Shown piece after piece: positions 10,281 through 21,918 of a DNA stretch of 64,000 nucleotides. The position numbers and the translations under genes were made by a program. The notes beneath the pieces are model-generated. The model searched no databases and was not told where the DNA came from. It saw nothing but the letters and a program-made list of their open reading frames with translations. The DNA comes from Microdochium bolleyi (lineage: Eukaryota > Ascomycota > Sordariomycetes > Xylariales > Microdochiaceae), in NCBI GenBank assembly GCA_001566295.1, contig KQ964275.1, positions 1-64,000 of the forward strand, written 5' to 3'. The first letter of the stretch is position 1. Every line of letters begins with the position of its first letter.

Positions 10281-11507
10281 ATGTCGGCTACCACCACCAC
10301 CACCCTCGCCTCCTCCGCCGACGGCGCCGCCAACAGGGACATCTTCCCCGACGGCTACAAGACCTCAGGCCAGCAACCGCCTCTAGCCTCCCGCGTCCGC
10401 CCGTATGAGGACTTCCCCAAGGAAATCACCGGCCCGACGCTCTGGCACGCCGACGAGTACCGCTCCAGCCCGGAGAAGTGGACTCACTCTTTCACAGACC
10501 CGGAGATCCGCGAGATCGAGCACGCCGCCGACACCTTCATCAGCTCGGACCTGCCCCTGACCGCCATCACGAAAGAGCACTTTCCCCTCCCCATCCTGTC
10601 CTCCCGCCTCGCGACCCTCCGCGCAGATACCCTGCTCAACGGGCCCGGGTTCTTCCTCTTCAAGAACCTGCCCGTCACACGCTGGACGCTCCACAAGTCC
10701 GCGACCGCGTACATGGGGCTGGGGACGCACCTGGGCTACTTTGTCTCGCAGAACGGCAAGGGCCACGTCCTCGGGCACGTCAAGGACCTGGGCGAGGACC
10801 CGACCAAGACGGACCGGGTGCGCATCTACCGGACCAACGCGCGGCAGTACTTCCACACGGACGCGACGGACCTGGTCGGCCTGCTGTGCATCGCGCGGTC
10901 GATGGAGGGCGGCGAGAGCGACATCATCAGCACTCACCGCGTGTTCAACCGCCTGCAGAAGGAGCACCCGGACGTTGCGCGCACCCTATGCTCGGATATA
11001 TGGTACTTTGACCGCAAGGGGGAGCACGTCGAGGGTCAGGCGCCGTACTACCGCGGCTGCGTGTTCTACCTCGAGAACACGGACGAGCCGCAGCCTCGGG
11101 TCATGTTGAGATTTGACCCCAACAATGTCACATCCCTGGCTCGTTATAACTCGGGACCAGACGCGGAGATCCCGCCGCTCAACGAGGCGCAGCTCCACGC
11201 CATCAAGGTCCTCGAGGACACGTGCCTGTCCGAGAGCCTGCACATGGTGCTCGAGCCTGGCGACATCCAGCTGCTGGCCAACTGGCACGTGCTGCACGCG
11301 AGGACGGCGTACAAGGACCACGCGCCGGGGACGGTCGATGAGGAGACGGGCTTGGAGCGGCCGAGGAGGCATCTGATGAGGCTGTGGCTGTCGACACCGG
11401 AAGACGAGGGAGGCTGGAAGCTGCCTTACTCGGACAGCCGCTGGAAGAAGAGAGGCGGCATCCAGGTCGGGGAACAGGCCCCGATCTGTCCGCTAGATGC
11501 TGAGTGA
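10281..11507 (+). CDS. TauD/TfdA-like Fe(II)/2-oxoglutarate dioxygenase
   Basis: A 408-residue intron-less protein. The N-terminus is Thr/Ser/Ala-rich with no signal peptide, so a cytosolic location is likely. The metal-binding HxD is at H192-x-D194 (YFHTDATDLVGLL). The distal His lies in NWHVLHAR (H336 or H339), and the 2-oxoglutarate-binding Arg in the following RRHLMRLWLS. Upstream, GPGFFLFKNLP and YMGLGTHLGYFVSQNGKGHVLG match the fungal clavaminate synthase-like branch of the TauD superfamily. Such enzymes hydroxylate small organic acids or amines; this one's substrate cannot be told. No pathway partner is adjacent. Confidence 0.92.
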   Translation: MSATTTTTLASSADGAANRDIFPDGYKTSGQQPPLASRVRPYEDFPKEITGPTLWHADEYRSSPEKWTHSFTDPEIREIEHAADTFISSDLPLTAITKEHFPLPILSSRLATLRADTLLNGPGFFLFKNLPVTRWTLHKSATAYMGLGTHLGYFVSQNGKGHVLGHVKDLGEDPTKTDRVRIYRTNARQYFHTDATDLVGLLCIARSMEGGESDIISTHRVFNRLQKEHPDVARTLCSDIWYFDRKGEHVEGQAPYYRGCVFYLENTDEPQPRVMLRFDPNNVTSLARYNSGPDAEIPPLNEAQLHAIKVLEDTCLSESLHMVLEPGDIQLLANWHVLHARTAYKDHAPGTVDEETGLERPRRHLMRLWLSTPEDEGGWKLPYSDSRWKKRGGIQVGEQAPICPLDAE

Positions 11508-11793
11508 GGCTTTCTATCTTTCTCTCATTTGGTCCCTCGCGTTGCTCGTAGATGTCTCGTCTACATACTAGGAACCGGGGGGATCAAAACCCATGGGAAA
11601 GCACTCTAGAATCCTGACAAGGGAAGGGCGAGATGAGATGGTTGGGGGGTGAAAGACCGTTTCATAGGTCCTCGATGATGAAGACATTGACCGAACGGAC
11701 GAACACAGTCAATCCCTATAATAGACAGTCTCGTACAAGACCCAAGGGATTTTTCCAGTCCTAACCCCCGTCTCTGGAACACCTCTTACTCGA

Positions 11794-13490
11794 TTACTCG
11801 AGTAAAGTCTCTACAGCCACCCTATCCTTCTTCTGCCCGTGTTCCTGCACACTCCACACAACCTGCTCCCGCCGCGGCGGTCGGATCTTGTCCAGCACCC
11901 AGCCACTTTCCTCATCCCAAGGGGGAGGCATGATCGGCCGAGCCAGATACGGGTGCTCCTCGGAGCGAACAGGCTCGTCCCCGTTCTGCAAAGCCGTCCA
12001 CACGGCTTCGCGCTCACGCTGCAGCGCCTCGAGCATGTCCTCGGTGCCGACATGGACGAGCGTGCAAGCCGGCAGGTGCTTCATCCCAGGGAGCCGCGGG
12101 ATACCGCTGCGAGCGCCACCCAGGGGCGTCTCCTTCGCCATGACCGCAAGCTCGGCCTGCCACAGCCGGGTTTGAGCCGTGAGATACTCAGGAGAGCTAC
12201 TACTACTACTGTCACTGATCCTGCTCCCACCGTCACGCTGCTCCAGAGCCTCCCGCATCCGCAGTGCAGCCACGCCTACCGCCGTCCCCTGCTCCCCGAA
12301 TGCCACCTTGAGCACCGCGGGCGAGAAGGCGTCGACGTCGCGCTGGGCGAGGCAGAACCACGGCTCCCCCGCGCGCCGCAGCCGGTGCTCGCGGACCTCG
12401 TCCGACGTGGGCCCGTCGTCGTGGCGACCGCCCGCGCCCAGCACCGCCCACTCGGCGAGCAGCAGCTCGTCTAGTACGGGGAAGAGCCGCAGGTAGTCGA
12501 CCAGTTTCCGGTGCAGGTCCGCGCCGTAGCCGATCACCGCGGTCAGGTTGGAGCTCTGAGAGAGCGCGAGCCGCGACACGCGCGCCAGGTCGTGCGGGAG
12601 GAAGACCGAGATGTCCCATGGCTGCTTGGCGCAGAGGGCCTCGGGCCAGTCGTGCTCCGTGTGGCCAATGTATCTGATCACCCGGTGTAAGCCACGTTAG
12701 CCCCAACTGTTAATTTCACTTGGCCCTGCAGAAGAGAGACTCACAAGATGTCAGTCCTGAAGTTGAACCACGTCAACCCGCCATGCTCCTCCGGCCGGAG
12801 AAGCAGCTCGTCCAGGTCCACGCTCGTCACGCCCGGGAGCACTGTCCTCCTGCGCAGCGTCTCTGTATATGTTCTCGAGCACGTGCCCCGCGAGCCGAAA
12901 GCGAGCTCGTACCCGCTCTCAATGAGGACCTGCCGCGACTCGCCGCACGCGTGCAGCAGCGCCGGGATCGGGGCGCGGCTGTACAGCTGCGTCCGCCGGC
13001 AGAGCGCCCACAGCTGCTCCTCGACACCGTGCGGATCTCCCGCGTAGGCGTCGAGGAGCAACCGGCCCAGCTCCTCCAGGGCCTGGCGGCCGTCTGGTGC
13101 CTCCCCGCGCTGTAGTATCGGCTGCGGCTGCTCGCCCGCGTCGAGCCGGTGCAGACGGAGCTCCTCGTCGAAGCTGCCGCCGAAGACGCTGACCTGGAGC
13201 CAGTTGTGGGAGAAGTATAGCAGTGATGGGTGTAGTTGTACGTGCGAAGCGCTGCTGCTCTCCGCTGCTGTCGGCTCGGTATCGAGTAAGGTCTGACGCC
13301 AGGGCCCGGACTTGATGGTCTCGGCAAAGTGTTCTCGGGCCTCTGCGTATGAGGCGTACGGGCGGAAGCGCTCCTGCACGTGGACGATGCGCTGCGGCGT
13401 GGCGAGCAGGTAGATGGCCCGTCGGAGCTCGCTCGGGAGGCGGGGAAAGGGGTGGAAGGTCCGCTCGGGGGTCGTGGAGGTTGTGTCCAT
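11794..13490 (-). CDS. 2EXR domain protein, function unknown (copy 1)
   Basis: Two exons on the minus strand, 13490-12745 and 12673-11794, joined across a 71-base GT..AG intron that restores the frame at ...FRTD/ILYIGHTEHDW; 541 residues. The N-terminus FHPFPRLPSELRRAIYLLA is the 2EXR domain, common in plant-associated ascomycetes and without a known function. The rest is charged and Leu-rich with no TM segment or catalytic motif. An in-frame ATG at 13535 would add 15 residues; I chose 13490 because the 2EXR motif normally lies close to the start. A second 2EXR gene is at 29577-30728 in this window. Confidence 0.82.
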
Positions 13491-14737
13491 GCTTTCGAAT
13501 CGGGAATGCCCCTGATAAATGCCAATCAGTCTCATGCAGGTTCAGCGAGGCTGTGCTGTGGTGAGCTGGCTTTGCACACTCGACTTTTCGAGACTTGAAG
13601 CCCGACTCCTGTCCCGTGCGTGGTCCCGAGTCGAACTTGAAAGCTCCCGCAAAGGGGCTTCAAGGGTCCCCGCCATGTGGACATCCCACATCGGTGCCTG
13701 AACGGTGGACATGGGCCCCTGTGCCTGAGCGCCAACGGTAGGTTCCGCTGCAGCAGTAGTGCTGACAACGTCGTTTCTGCCTCGCAAGGCGGACCAGGCC
13801 AACTGGGACTGCCAAGGAGCCGTGGCCGACGAACGCGGCTTTCTTCCGTCATCTGTGGCGAGGAGTCCACATCATTGGCTGGCGAGCTTGGCCCGTATAG
13901 CCAACCGTGAATAAATGAGTGCACATCGAGTCATAGCGCGTGGCCTCTCAGCGAGCATTATACAGTACGGCTTCTTCAGCCTCCCCATGAATGATTCTGC
14001 TGTATAGCATGGGTTGCATAGCTTCCTATACACTAGCGTCATGTACGAGCCCCACGACTCTGAGACGGTCCAATAATCAAAGGGCATGCTGCTGTAGCTG
14101 CTCATTACTCGCATCCTTCACAGGGTAAGTTTCTACGCGCGAGTCGAGTAGATGGGCAATGTCAAGAGTCGTTGTGTGAAGAGGCGATGGACAAACTCGC
14201 AGGCTGTCACTCTCACTCTTGTTTTTGTTGAGTAGTACTGTTTGCTTATGTCGGAGAATTTGCCAGCCTCTTTACCACGACCGACAACGAGGAAAAAATA
14301 TCACGAAGCAAGTGTCGACCCAACATGAGACATAGCTCGCGCCCGTCGGGAGATATCTAGATCCTGGTTGCACTTACCAGATGCAACCATCCGTAAATGT
14401 ATGTAGCTTATTGCTTGGACATCTGCCATGCTGCTCGTCATCAGAAGCCTCTGGGGCACGTGCCAAGGCGTCAAGGGGCGATCATGACAACCAGCTGCAC
14501 CTCCCAACACTCACCCACCATGCAAGTCAGACCCGATCGCCTTCGATCTGCCTCTTTGGCCGCACGACAACGTTGCCACCAGCCCTCAGAGGCCCGCTAC
14601 TGTCCCAGGCATATTTGGCGCTTGTTCATAACAGCTCCGGTGAGACTGCCCTCTACACAACTTCTGTACTGTCACCCTTTGTGCCCCTTCGACACCAGAC
14701 AGTCAGCGACGCGAATCGTGCCGTAAACGCTGTAGCG
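13491..14737. other. Intergenic region, about 1.2 kb
   Basis: Lower GC than the neighbouring genes. I see no supported gene or repeat. Short frames on both strands do not match any family I know. Confidence 0.5.
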
Positions 14738-15847
14738 ATGGACACTCGACATTCTAACTACACTTACGAGTGCAGTCCGGAAGCTCTTTTGAACGACTGC
14801 GGCAATCGTCATATTCAGTCCAATGCGGACATTGCAGGACCAGGAGTATGCTTATCGTGTCCGCCCCTGCGAGCAAACGCTGACCAGCTCTTCTCCAAAG
14901 GTTTTGATCGGTTTCGTTGGCACAGCGTGTACAGCTCTGATTCTTCTCACATTCAACTTCTTGTCCGCGCACGAACCGACAGTAGACCCCACCGCCGATC
15001 TCCCCGATAGTCCATCGGTGGTTTCGAGAGTCGGGTTGTGGAAGCCGGATCCGGTTGATATACAAGTGTTGGCGTTCATTCGCCGTTATGCCAAGATACA
15101 TGGCAGGTGGAAGCGCACCAGCACTATCCTCGAGGAGGTAACTTCACTTTCCAAAGGCCTCGTCTTTTCCCGACGACCAGCTGACATGCATACGATTTGG
15201 CACCAGATGATTGTCGACATGTGTGACGTCCAAGTTACTACTGGGCTGGGTGGGCATTCTGCTGAGCGCGGTCATTTCAATGAATAGCGATACTGCGCCG
15301 CTTTCTGCCTCAGACTGGGCGATTGCCGTTTACCTGGCGTGGTTCGCAGCAGTCACCCTCCTCACTGGTCTCGTTTCTCTCCGATCATACCTTAGCCACA
15401 GGCCTACTCACAGGACTGTCCGCTGAATGTCAATATTCGTTTTCCTGGTGGCACTGCTCCTTGCTCTCGTGCCCACTGCATATCTCAATTGGCATCCCCT
15501 CGGGTCAAGAGCATACTGCGGCCCTCCCGCAATCACCCGCGTCATGTTACATCAGTATTCCCACTGCTCAGCGGCTTTGGCAACCTGATTGTACACTGTA
15601 TGATTGCCCATACTGTCACGTACGAATTAAAGCTAATATTCTTTTTCGCAGGGACTGGCGGGGAGCATGTTGCGCAACGTCAACTCGGAGGGAGCAATAT
15701 TATCGCCGGCCAAGAATGCAGGATTCGTCAGGCATGCATCGCATGATCTGCGAAGTCCTCGTCCTCAGCTACGGGTTCGCGGTCCGTGACACAAGATTGT
15801 TTCCGCCACTGTCCGATAGGATCACCACCTGCTTTACAATGGCTTAG
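14738..15847 (+). pseudogene. Decayed multi-pass membrane protein gene
   Basis: Exon 1 (14738-14845) encodes 36 residues ending NADIAGPG; a 55-base intron leads to exon 2 at 14901, which continues VLIGFVGTACTALILLTF, the first TM helix. This join is typical of an uncharacterised fungal family of multi-pass proteins opening with a DIAGxGV motif. Frame 1 then breaks: an extra G in the GGG at 15252-15254 shifts reading, and the next frame continues with two more TM-like segments (GILLSAVISM, LAWFAAVTLLTGLVSL). A TGA follows at 15424-15426, directly followed in the same frame by another TM segment (IFVFLVALLLALVPTAYLNW). A probable intron at 15598-15651 and a last TM-like piece (VLVLSYGFAVRDTRLF) lie further on in a third frame. 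One frameshift plus one nonsense codon indicate decay; an assembly indel could explain only the first. Confidence 0.6.
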
Positions 15848-16687
15848 GTTGTGTGACCTCTGGAATACTGCATGCACTGGGGAAAATGACACTGATTAGC
15901 GGTTACTACAGTCCACAACAGCTAGCAACACCAGCCATTTCCTTCCACATTGCTTTCACTAGGCTCTGTTACTGTCTCTACGCAGCGGGTATCACAGCCG
16001 TGCGAGCAAGGATGGCGTATCTGAAACTCATGCAGATCAAGAACCGATAGTTCGGAGGCTATCTTTTGTGAGCTTCTGCTTCAATTGGCTCACCACTTCA
16101 GAGCCTGGGCTTCGTTTCGCACGCCGTTGAAAAGTTTCTATCAAGTCTTGTGCTTTTAAGAAAGGTCATAGTTGCCAAGCTTTTGATTCCAACTTGCTCG
16201 TGGAACAGGGGACACCCACGTTTCCGGCGTGCATGATAAGTTTTCAGCGACAATGCCGAGAGAGGGCCTAGAAGCAAACCTAGGACTGGAGTGGTGGAGA
16301 TGGTATGATTCAAATATGAGGACCCCCTCGGCGGGATTGGTCTTCATGGGGGTCGGGCATTCGACGATTCGGTCACTTCACACCCCTGTTCGGTGGCTTT
16401 TTTTTCACAGTACAGACGCCAAGTGCATGTTATCAGCCGCTACCTCACGAGTGGTACCGCGCAGGCGAGAAGTCGGGGAGTTTCGGTGTTCACCAAGTCG
16501 ACCTACACTCAGTGCGGCTCTGATCAGACATATCTTCGGCACCGAATCCGTCCAGTCGGCCAACCTACAGTGATTCTCTGACACTAAGTGGATTCCTCCT
16601 TAAGCATGATGCCCACTACTCGCGGCGTCCTTTTGCACTGCCCCGAACTTCGGCCACGCACCTGTGCCCTATACGACACTTCTCATC
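15848..16687. other. Intergenic region, possible tail of the decayed gene
   Basis: A 65-codon frame at 15853-16050 has a weakly hydrophobic middle and could be the degraded 3' end of the membrane protein gene. Otherwise nothing is recognisable. The right end is the promoter side of the next gene. Confidence 0.35.
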
Positions 16688-17320
16688 ATGACTTCTCCCC
16701 AAGCAGTAGACATCGAGCACCTCGATGGAAAGTGGTGGTTGGTATGTTGATCGCAAGAGAATCACGAAGACACAAGGCTCACCGCATGCACAATTCCCGC
16801 CAAGCAGGATACACAGCTCTCAGACGCCCTCGAGCCGGTCCTCAAAGGCCAGAATGTCCCCTACCTCGCTCGCAAAGCCATGCTGCTAGCCAACATCTCC
16901 GAGACGATCCAGACAAAGACCAGCCCCAACGGGATCAAGGCCCTCGTCGTCACCAAGGCTGCCGCGGGGCTCAAGGGCCACTCCGACACCTTTGATGGCA
17001 CGGGTGAGCAGGTCATGATGGGCGGCAGCGGGTACTTTGGCGGCGAGGCGGCGGCCGTGCGCTCGTGGTGGGTCGACGACCTGGCGTCCGCCACGCATGC
17101 GGCGACGGGAAAGCCCCTCGATCCGTACCTCCTTGAGGGCTGGAACGACGAGGGCAAGTATTTTGTCTCCTGCGGCGACAAGAGCAACATGAGCGATGTA
17201 TCAGTCTGGGGGTTCTGTGTGATTGGCGGGAAGCGGTACCGGGCTGTCAAGTACTATATCCGCAACGGGGACCAGGAGGTCCGGGCGCGGATAGTCTATG
17301 CATGGGCTGGAAAGGAATGA
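16688..17320 (+). CDS. Lipocalin-like small protein
   Basis: Two exons, 16688-16741 and 16808-17320, with a 66-base intron (GTATGT..CAG) and unchanged frame; 188 residues. The exon join yields LDGKWWLDTQLSD, which carries the GxW lead motif of lipocalin/fatty-acid-binding folds. Alternating hydrophobic stretches follow that could be barrel strands (ALVVTKAA, YFGGEAAAV, YFVSCGDK, YRAVKYYIRNG). The size suits an eight-stranded barrel. Such proteins bind small hydrophobic ligands. There is no signal peptide, so it should be intracellular. The lipocalin assignment rests on size and the GxW motif, and the true fold needs a profile search. Confidence 0.7.
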
Positions 17321-18144
17321 TTGATGCTTTACCGGTAAAGTTATTACAGCTAGAACAGGACAACTTCCAGGGCAAGAGTCTCAGCTGCAACTTTGGTCTC
17401 GATTATGAGTACTTTTTCAAGGCGTTGTGCATGCTCTTCTCGGACGGAGAGCGACAGCAAGACTGTCGAACCTGGCCCACGTTACATGGGAGGTCCAAAA
17501 ACAGCCCTACGCGCGTAGCCCTCCGCAATCACTATCCCCAACGATTTCCCACCATTCACCTCCGGCCTCGGGCGAATGGATGCACTCCGCAACATGCGCG
17601 CTGGCCACGTGCTGATCCCTGTCTTTCAATTATGCGGTCCAAGCAGGTTATCGATTCTCGCGCCACCTGCTGAATGCCGATGGTTGCATTCTTGCGGCTT
17701 TACCCCAGAAAGGGCTGCAGCTTCTCACGGCGGGAAAAAGCTTGACTGACGGAATCAGGGGCGAGCCGCACCGACGTACGTAGACATCAGCCGGGTGGAG
17801 AACACAGCCTGTTGCACTGGGTTGTTTCTTGTTTTAGCCGGTGGCCTCCTGTGGAGATCGGCATGAACCTCCCCGTTGGATCGCGGAGATTGAGACTCCG
17901 GCAGTGGCAGTGGGGGAAGGGCACGGGGCTGCCTCTCGAAACAACTCCATCCACGATCTGGGATCGGCACGGAAACAAGCTTCATCTAGATTGAGAAGTG
18001 CCGGACGGAATAATTCCCAATCAGGAGCATTGGGTATATAAGTGTCTTGGCCGCCGCGTTGTGGTTCCCAATGTCTTGGCTTGAGCAGCAACAACAGCGT
18101 CGTTGTTCTATCTTCGCCTCACGACACCACCGCCGCCCACCAAG
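17321..18144. other. Intergenic region and CE1 esterase promoter
   Basis: No gene is visible. The last 110 bases contain a clear TATA box followed by a short pyrimidine- and CAC-rich leader ahead of the esterase ATG. Confidence 0.5.
18034..18041 (+). promoter_or_regulatory. TATA box of the CE1 esterase gene
   Basis: TATATAAG, 104 bases upstream of the start codon; spacing and sequence are typical of highly regulated fungal secreted-enzyme genes. Confidence 0.6.
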
Positions 18145-19192
18145 ATGCATCTCCCCACCGCCACCGTCGTGGCATGGCTGCTCTGGCCGCTCTTTGCCTC
18201 CGCTGCGTCGCTGCAGAAGGTCAATGAGAATTTTGGTGCCAACCCAAGGAACGGTTTGTACCCTGTACTCCTAGAAGACTTGCCTACAGTACCAATACTA
18301 ACTGTAATTCCATCAACACAGTCGGCTTCTACATCTACAAGCCTGACCGCGTCCAGGCCAAGCCCCCTATCCTCGTTGCCGCCCACTACTGCACCGGCAC
18401 GGCGCAGGCCTTCTTCTCGGGCACCCAGTACAAGAACCTCGCCGACCAGCACGGATTCATCGTCATCTACCCGGACAGCCCCAACAGTGGCCGCTGCTGG
18501 GATGTCTCGTCGACGCAGACGCTCACGCACAACGGTGGCGGCGACTCCCAGGGCATTGTCAGCATGGTCAAATGGACGATCCAGAAGCACGGCGCGGACG
18601 CATCGCGGGTTTTCATCACGGGCAACTCGAGCGGCGCGATGATGACCAACGTGCTCATTGGCGTGTACCCAGACGTATTCGCCGGCGGTGCTGCTGCTGC
18701 CGGAGTGAGTTATCAAGCCTTGTTTCTTCCATAGTGAGTTTACCCACTGACCACCACTCTTTATCACAGGTTCCTATGGGTTGCTTCGCCGGCGGCAACA
18801 ACAACTACGCCGCGTGGAACTCGCAGTGCGCCCAGGGCAACCTGCGCCACACGCAGGCCGAGTGGGCTCAGATCGTCAAGAACGCGTACCCCGGATACAA
18901 CGGCTGGAGGCCCAAGATGTCCATCTACCACGGCACGGCCGACACGACCCTCAACTACGCCAACTTTGGCGAGGCCATCAAGCAGTGGACCGGCGTCTTT
19001 GGCGTCTCGGTCAACCCGACGCAGACCATCGCCAACAATCCCGGCAGCGGGTGGACGAAGACCGTTTACGGCCCGAAGTTCGAGGCGTACAGCAACGCGG
19101 GCGGCACACACGGCATCCCCACGCAGGAGGGCAACATCATCAACTTCTTCGACCTCAAGTGCACGAGCAACTGCTTCTCTTACGGAAAGTAG
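18145..19192 (+). CDS. Secreted acetylxylan esterase (CE1, PHB-depolymerase fold)
   Basis: Three exons (18145-18253, 18322-18704, 18770-19192), 304 residues. The first 20 residues are a signal peptide (WLLWPLFASAAS). VGFYIYKPDRV opens the alpha/beta-hydrolase. The oxyanion region AAHYCTGTAQAFFSGTQY and YPDSPNSGRCWDV match fungal CE1 acetylxylan and feruloyl esterases. The nucleophile Ser is in GNSSGAM (GxSxG), the acid Asp in HGTADTTL, and the His in GGTHGIP near the end. The enzyme removes acetyl groups from xylan outside the cell and so opens plant cell wall to xylanases. There is no C-terminal CBM1. All introns are canonical. A feruloyl esterase activity cannot be excluded. Confidence 0.95.
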
Positions 19193-19624
19193 AGATCGGG
19201 GTGAAAGCTGAGGCGAGTGCGAGGATGGGTGCTCATATATCGTGGAGGGGAGATGGAGAGGAGAAGAGATCTGTACATATCGGTGAGGTGGTGGATACCT
19301 TGAATTCAAGTACATAGTTGTTGGATGAATGGCAATTTCGCTGCGAGAGTACCTAGCCGGAGCAGAGCTGCTCCTTGGTGGAAAAAAGTCCTTGTGTCAC
19401 TGCTTCGTATGATTTATCATTCTCCATGTATCTTTCGTGTATCTACTTGGTCGTGAAGCTTCCCCAACTGCACGTGGCCCTGGTCCTCAAGACAGGCCCG
19501 GAAGCTCCAACCTCATCACAAGCAAGGCAACCATTGTGATCCTCACGTGCTTTCTACGGCCTCCTAGTAGAAGTTCAAACTATTCACCGCATGTATCTCT
19601 GCAACACACGCAGCGCGGCGACCT

Positions 19625-19702
<78 letters not shown>

Positions 19703-19774
19703 AGCGACACCACACATCGCCCTCGGGCCATACCCGGACATCCTCGTCCTGCCCGGACGTGTGCTACCGGGACA
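19193..19774. other. Esterase 3' region with poly-C tract
   Basis: Holds the 3' flank of the esterase gene and the poly-C run described separately. No other gene is seen. Confidence 0.5.
19627..19700. repeat. Uninterrupted 74-base poly-C tract
   Basis: Every base from 19627 to 19700 is C, between ccttg and tcagcg. Such a long pure run is rare in fungal chromosomes. The open frames crossing it only appear coding because Pro or Gly codons have no stops. Confidence 0.95.
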
Positions 19775-20242
19775 TTATCTACTCTTCCGGGACGTTCGGC
19801 TGCGATGGGGCCTGGCCCCGGGTGGTGTGAATGGGGGAAAATGCTTGTGCTGTGCAGTGTGGCGTGGCGGCGTTGTGGTAGAGGCGGTGGCGGCGGTTGA
19901 CGTGTTGCTTCGGCCTGGGTGTGGAGCGGCGGCTAGCGCCTTGAGGGTCACCATGGTTGTGGATCGCGTGGGTGCTTTCTGATGGTCTGTGATAATGGCG
20001 TGGAAGTTGTGCCAGTTGGTCGGAGTGTGGACGCCGCTGTCGTGGGCACCAATGTCCTTGAAGATGGGGTCCCTGGTCTTGTTGAACCGAATGCCTTCCA
20101 GGTTGAGACAGTAGCATTGATACTCCGCGTATAAAAGCTGTGATATTGGTGCCTAAGGACTGCTTTGGTTTGGTTATGATGACATGCTTCCGTACCTGAA
20201 TGACACTGAGGAGCGCAGCTGCACATTTGTCGCATGAACTAT
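19775..20242 (-). CDS. Weak candidate for a spliced gene, 3' part only
   Basis: On the minus strand, a 47-base exon (20242-20196) follows a branch-like CTAAT and an AG acceptor, ends at a GTACGG donor, and joins across a 58-base intron to 20137. The joined frame reads 121 codons (LLYAEYQCYC...HNFHAIITD...) to a TAA at 19775. The first half looks like ordinary protein; the last 50 residues are Thr/Pro/His-rich. I could not find a start codon or first exon, and I recognise no family. It may be a remnant or chance. Confidence 0.2.
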
Positions 20243-20813
20243 CTGATCCGCAAATGCAAACAATGTAGAATTAGTCACAATAACTCGACTGGTCGGCCCC
20301 CGAGCGAACGGACCGCACACACATTTGTTTTCGTTTCGGCAAATGTTAAAACGAAGGAGCTATGGAGCTTTAGGGGTTGGACATCTATAGGTTTGGATAC
20401 GAAACGGTGGACAAACACTCAACAAGGAAGATTCGAAACCCACCGACAAGGCACCACGCCAGCAAGGAAAATACTGCCATAGGCACAGAAATTTGATGCT
20501 GGGGCAACAAGGCATTCAGTCACATCGGACAGGCTTGATCTTGCTTAGCCATGGAAAGGATCTGTGCCTGGCGGCCTGAAAGCATCACCCCCAACCATCT
20601 TGAAGATAACCACAGCCTGTAGTGCATACGCTTACTCAGTGCCATGAATACATCTTCTTCAACGAAAGAATCTCTCGCTGTTCCTCAAACATAGATTCCT
20701 ACTTCACAGGTACTTACTGAAGCGAAAAACCTCAACCGAGCGTCACACCACCTAAGTCGACTGGCAACCACAACCACAACACGACCAGCAACACCACCTG
20801 AGCCTCCGATACC
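20243..20813. other. Intergenic region
   Basis: No supported feature. AT-richer than the coding sequence; the last 100 bases form the likely leader of the next gene. Confidence 0.45.
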
Positions 20814-21218
20814 ATGCCTCCGGTTGACCCAGACGCCATGCAGTGCGGACCGGTGCCAGGCACAACTCAACGTGGCACTGGTCAGCGTCCTCGCAGAAGA
20901 CACTGTGCCCAGGCGAGGGCCCTTGATGGCGTCTCGCGACAGGAAGAGAGAGTCAAAGCCGCTGAGAAGCCGCCGTCAGCGGATCCCGTGACGCCTCTGG
21001 CAGCGCCCGCAACGGACAACTGGGAGGAGATGACTAGCAGAATGGCGGCGGCGATGCACTTGGCAACACCGTTCTTCACCCACAGGAACGTCCAGTTCTG
21101 TCTCGGAGAGATGCACTGCTACCAGCTCGAGAATGATCTTGAGGGCTTCTGCAGGGTGCAGTCGTGGCTGGATGCGACGATCAAGGAGCTACAAGGCGGC
21201 GGTGGCAGTCGAGACTGA
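20814..21218 (+). CDS. Small protein of unknown function (paralogue A)
   Basis: A 134-residue single-exon ORF with a good start context (ataccATGCC). Residues 1-65 are charged and low in complexity; residues about 70-130 look helical (MTSRMAAAMHL, FCLGEMHCYQLENDLEGF, WLDATIKELQGG). There is no signal peptide and no TM segment. The C-terminal half aligns without gaps over about 50 residues with the protein encoded at 21919-22560, sharing an ALxG-M-QL-D-F-L-I-E-Q pattern, which suggests tandem duplication. I do not recognise the family. The shared pattern raises my confidence that this is a gene. Confidence 0.55.
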   Translation: MPPVDPDAMQCGPVPGTTQRGTGQRPRRRHCAQARALDGVSRQEERVKAAEKPPSADPVTPLAAPATDNWEEMTSRMAAAMHLATPFFTHRNVQFCLGEMHCYQLENDLEGFCRVQSWLDATIKELQGGGGSRD

Positions 21219-21918
21219 GCACGGCGGCGAGAGATTCCTCTGTCAGGTTAAGATTTAGTGGTGCTCTGGATTAGCATTTTGGCCATCTTGAACTTATCAT
21301 CATGTTCACTGTTGCACGGGAATCGATGGGTGGAATCTTGCAAGGCATTACCGCCAAAGTAGATTTAGGCATCATCGAAAAATCAAGATTGACAGTTCCC
21401 TGGAACTTGACATGATTTCGAATTGCGCTGCCGTACAAGTAACCGCTTGCGAGGTGCAATGCTTCTCAGATGAAAGTGACCCCTGCTTGATACACTCAGA
21501 AGTGAGCACTCGTCGAAGCCGGAGAATCGATGGTGAGTTTGTCGAGCCGGTCTCGATGCTAGACGTGCTTGGGAGAGCAAGTGCCTTGCTGCCTTTGGCA
21601 GACACCACTCGAACATCTAGGCTCACCCACAACCACCACTTCCTCAAGCATTTCTCAAGAGTCTTCCCCTTCTCAAAGATCTGCATCGCCTCCTGAGAGT
21701 CACATCTATGCACACCCCGCCACCACCCTTCGGTACACGATACTCCAGCAGACGGCAATCCCCGAGGCTCTTCCTGCCAGCAATCACAAGCAGCTGTGCA
21801 GAGTCTGTGTCTCTGCTACAACTCTCACATCGCCATCACACCGCCATCACCAAAACCACCACACTCACCCACAGCACACACACCAGGCAAGTCTACGGCC
21901 ATCAACTGGTACCACATC
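21219..21918. other. Intergenic region between the two small paralogues
   Basis: About 700 bases. The last 200 are C/A-rich (CAC repeats), typical of a fungal leader. The ATG at 21796 is in frame with the next gene but lies in this low-complexity leader. Confidence 0.45.

Noticed and set aside
15424..15426. RIP as the cause of the TGA in the decayed membrane protein gene
   Set aside because: If it replaced a TGG, the changed G does not sit in the CpA context that RIP prefers; a single change is also too little evidence.
19437..19982. Long frame including a poly-Pro stretch
   Set aside because: The openness is produced by the poly-C run, not by coding content.
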